Assembly (NCBI GenBank): GCA_019309245.1
Contig: JAFDGP010000024.1
Span: forward strand, 1-15,616
DNA length: 15,616 nt
DNA from: Deltaproteobacteria bacterium
GTDB taxonomy: Bacteria > Desulfobacterota > Desulfobacteria > Desulfobacterales > C00003060
Reading direction: 5' to 3'
The position numbers and the translations under genes were made by a program. Below the pieces are notes generated by a model, which searched no databases, was not told the DNA's origin, and worked only from the letters and a program-made list of their open reading frames with translations. Below, piece by piece: positions 14,163-15,616 of this stretch (the first letter of the stretch is position 1; every line of letters starts with the position of its first letter).

Positions 14163-14170
14163 GCCGATAA
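14163..14170 (+). promoter_or_regulatory. GCCGATAA, possible sigma28 (FliA) -10 box for the receptor gene
   Basis: An exact match to the sigma28 -10 consensus lies 81 bp upstream of the receptor start. The matching -35 (TAAA-type) is not present at the usual spacing; instead a small dyad ATCCGT-GAAT-ACGGAT (14144-14159) occupies that place. A hairpin (14178-14185 with 14193-14200, one mismatch) would lie at the start of the transcript. Only the -10 supports the call. Confidence 0.3.
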
Positions 14171-14251
14171 AAATGCTGGCCCGGGATTTTTGCCCGAGCC
14201 TCAAAGACACCAATTGGGATGGGAGCCCTATGCTTTTAAGGAGGTGCCAAA

Positions 14252-15616
14252 ATGTGGCGTAACATGAAATTGAGTGCAAAACAGATGGGCAGTTTTTTTA
14301 TGGTTGCCTTGGTCATGCTTGCCGTGGGGGCGGTAGGATATACAGGTATCCGAAGTATTAACCAGGGCATGCAAAGCGTTATCGAAACCGCGCCGCTGAT
14401 CGATGCGGCCATGGAAATGCAGCTTGCCGTTGCCAGAGACATGCAGATGCTTATGGAGATGATCGCCGCGGAAGATCAAGACGCCCTTGATCAGGCCTGG
14501 CAAGAGCATGAAGGCCTGGTTCAAACGTTCGACCGTTTTGGAGAGGCCGTTTTGCACGGAGCGGACACGGAAAAAGGCCGATTCTATGCGGCCAGGGACA
14601 ACCGTCTGAAAGACATTGTTCGGGCGGCTCAGACATTTCATGATGAAAGTTTTCAACCCCTGATCAAGAAGGTCTACGAATTTATGCGCGAAGATCCGGA
14701 CCGATACAAAGATGAGATCAACGCCCTTGATGATAAGGCTGATGCGGCTGGGGAAAAGATGATGAAAATGCTTGCCGGCATAGAAGACGCTGCGGGAAAG
14801 GAGATTGCCCGTGCGCAGACCGGGGCGCGGCGTGTCCTGTCGCAAACCCAGACGGTACTGGCCGTCGCGGTGGCAATCGGTTTTGTAGCAGCCATCCTCC
14901 TCGGGCTGTTCCTGACTAGAAGTGTGACCAGGCCGGTCTTTAAAGCGGTGCACCTTGCCGAAAGGATCGCCTCAGGGGACCTCTCACAGACCCTGGAGGT
15001 GGACCGGCGTGATGAGATCGGAGCGCTGATTCAGGCCCTAAATACCATGTCCGCCAATCTTCGGCAAATGTTTGACGACATCTCGCGCGGGGTGGAGACC
15101 ATCACGTCGTCTTCTACCGAGCTTTCAGCCATTTCCCAACAGATGTCTTCAGGGGCCGAACAGACTTCCGTAAAGTCCAACGGCGTGGCTACGGCCGCAG
15201 AAGAAATGAGTTCCAACATGTCATCTGTGGCGGCCGCGGCTGAAGAGGCCGCCACCAATGTCGGCATGGTGGCCACGGCCGCCGAAGAGATGACCGCCAC
15301 AGTTAGCGAGATTGCCCAGAATTCCGAAAAGGCCAGAACCATTACAAACGAGGCGGTCTCCGAAGCCAGCAGGGCCTCGGACGGGGTGGATGAGCTCGGT
15401 GCAGCGGCCGAAGAAATCGGCAAGGTCACAGAGACCATTACGGACATTTCTGAGCAGACCAACTTGCTGGCCTTAAACGCTACCATTGAGGCGGCCCGGG
15501 CCGGCGAGGCCGGCAAGGGCTTTGCCGTTGTAGCCAATGAGATCAAGGAGCTGGCCAAACAGACCGCCGAGGCCACGGTAGAGATTAGAAAAAAGGTAGA
15601 GGGAATTCAGCAGTCC
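14252..15616 (+). CDS. Methyl-accepting chemotaxis protein (3' end outside the window)
   Basis: 455 codons are present and the frame is still open at the window end. TM1 is at about 12-31 (GSFFMVALVMLAVGAVGY). A small periplasmic domain of about 165 residues (32-198) is Met- and acid-rich and looks all-helical, like a four-helix-bundle sensor; TM2 is at about 202-222. HAMP is at about 223-277 with a P-box (VTRP). The cytoplasmic signalling helix carries Ala/Glu-rich adaptation sites (for example TAAEEMSSNMSSVAAAAEEA), and the conserved hairpin tip EQTNLLALNATIEAARAGE starts at E401. The ATG follows a near-perfect AAGGAGGTG by 5 nt. As the only receptor next to this che set, it is the likely dedicated input. 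The return arm with the second methylation helix is missing only because the window stops. Confidence 0.95.
   Translation, partial: MWRNMKLSAKQMGSFFMVALVMLAVGAVGYTGIRSINQGMQSVIETAPLIDAAMEMQLAVARDMQMLMEMIAAEDQDALDQAWQEHEGLVQTFDRFGEAVLHGADTEKGRFYAARDNRLKDIVRAAQTFHDESFQPLIKKVYEFMREDPDRYKDEINALDDKADAAGEKMMKMLAGIEDAAGKEIARAQTGARRVLSQTQTVLAVAVAIGFVAAILLGLFLTRSVTRPVFKAVHLAERIASGDLSQTLEVDRRDEIGALIQALNTMSANLRQMFDDISRGVETITSSSTELSAISQQMSSGAEQTSVKSNGVATAAEEMSSNMSSVAAAAEEAATNVGMVATAAEEMTATVSEIAQNSEKARTITNEAVSEASRASDGVDELGAAAEEIGKVTETITDISEQTNLLALNATIEAARAGEAGKGFAVVANEIKELAKQTAEATVEIRKKVEGIQQS

Noticed and set aside
15031..15576. Minus-strand frame rich in Ser and Ala near the window end
   Set aside because: It is the complement of the Ala/Glu-rich signalling helices of the receptor; low-complexity shadow.
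1..15616. CRISPR array, tRNA or rRNA genes, prophage or transposase genes
   Set aside because: No regularly spaced repeats, cloverleaf or rRNA-like sequence, and no transposase or integrase motif was seen on either strand.

Overview
The window looks like chromosomal DNA of a free-living, Gram-negative-type anaerobe, most likely a sulfate-reducer-like member of the Desulfobacterota. This is inferred from four things: a four-subunit 2-oxoacid:ferredoxin oxidoreductase, a large hybrid-CheA chemosensory cluster, Shine-Dalgarno-led genes at a G+C content in the mid-50s percent by eye, and intergenic palindromic elements of a kind I associate with that group. No rRNA or other marker gene is present, so the assignment is tentative. 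No phage, plasmid or CRISPR feature was seen.

Left part (1-1750, plus strand). A long imperfect palindrome (7-98) precedes a small gene of unknown function (192-437). A metallo-beta-lactamase-fold hydrolase related to N-acyl-homoserine lactonases follows (671-1384). The stretch from 1383 to 1746, between convergent genes, holds no gene but contains four successive inverted-repeat elements.

Middle left (1747-5080, minus strand). This is an operon for a 2-oxoacid:ferredoxin oxidoreductase, most like the 2-oxoisovalerate (VOR) type. In transcription order it has a 2x[4Fe-4S] ferredoxin subunit, alpha (VorB-like), beta (TPP-binding), gamma, and a small Mth938/NDUFAF3-like protein. A good sigma70-type promoter at 5052-5080 supports a TTG start for the ferredoxin at 5020. 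The operon is compact except for a 227-bp gap between alpha and beta that carries an 11-bp perfect inverted repeat.

Right part (5349 to the window end, plus strand). This is a partner-switching module followed by a chemosensory module, all in one direction. Its genes are a receiver-PP2C phosphatase (RsbU/SpoIIE type), an RsbW-type ATPase/kinase, a STAS antagonist, a very large hybrid CheA (HPt, kinase core, two CheW-like domains, C-terminal receiver), CheW, CheB, CheR, and a two-transmembrane methyl-accepting chemotaxis protein cut by the window end.

How they may work together. No free CheY is encoded. The available phospho-acceptors are the CheA receiver, CheB and the receiver of the PP2C protein. 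The most economical reading is that the receptor/CheW/CheA array drives the PP2C phosphatase, which dephosphorylates the STAS protein. The STAS protein then switches the RsbW-like kinase between partners. This would resemble HsbR-HsbA of Pseudomonas or CrsR-CrsA of Shewanella, but under chemosensory control. It is inference from gene order; the downstream target (a sigma factor or other effector) is not in the window.
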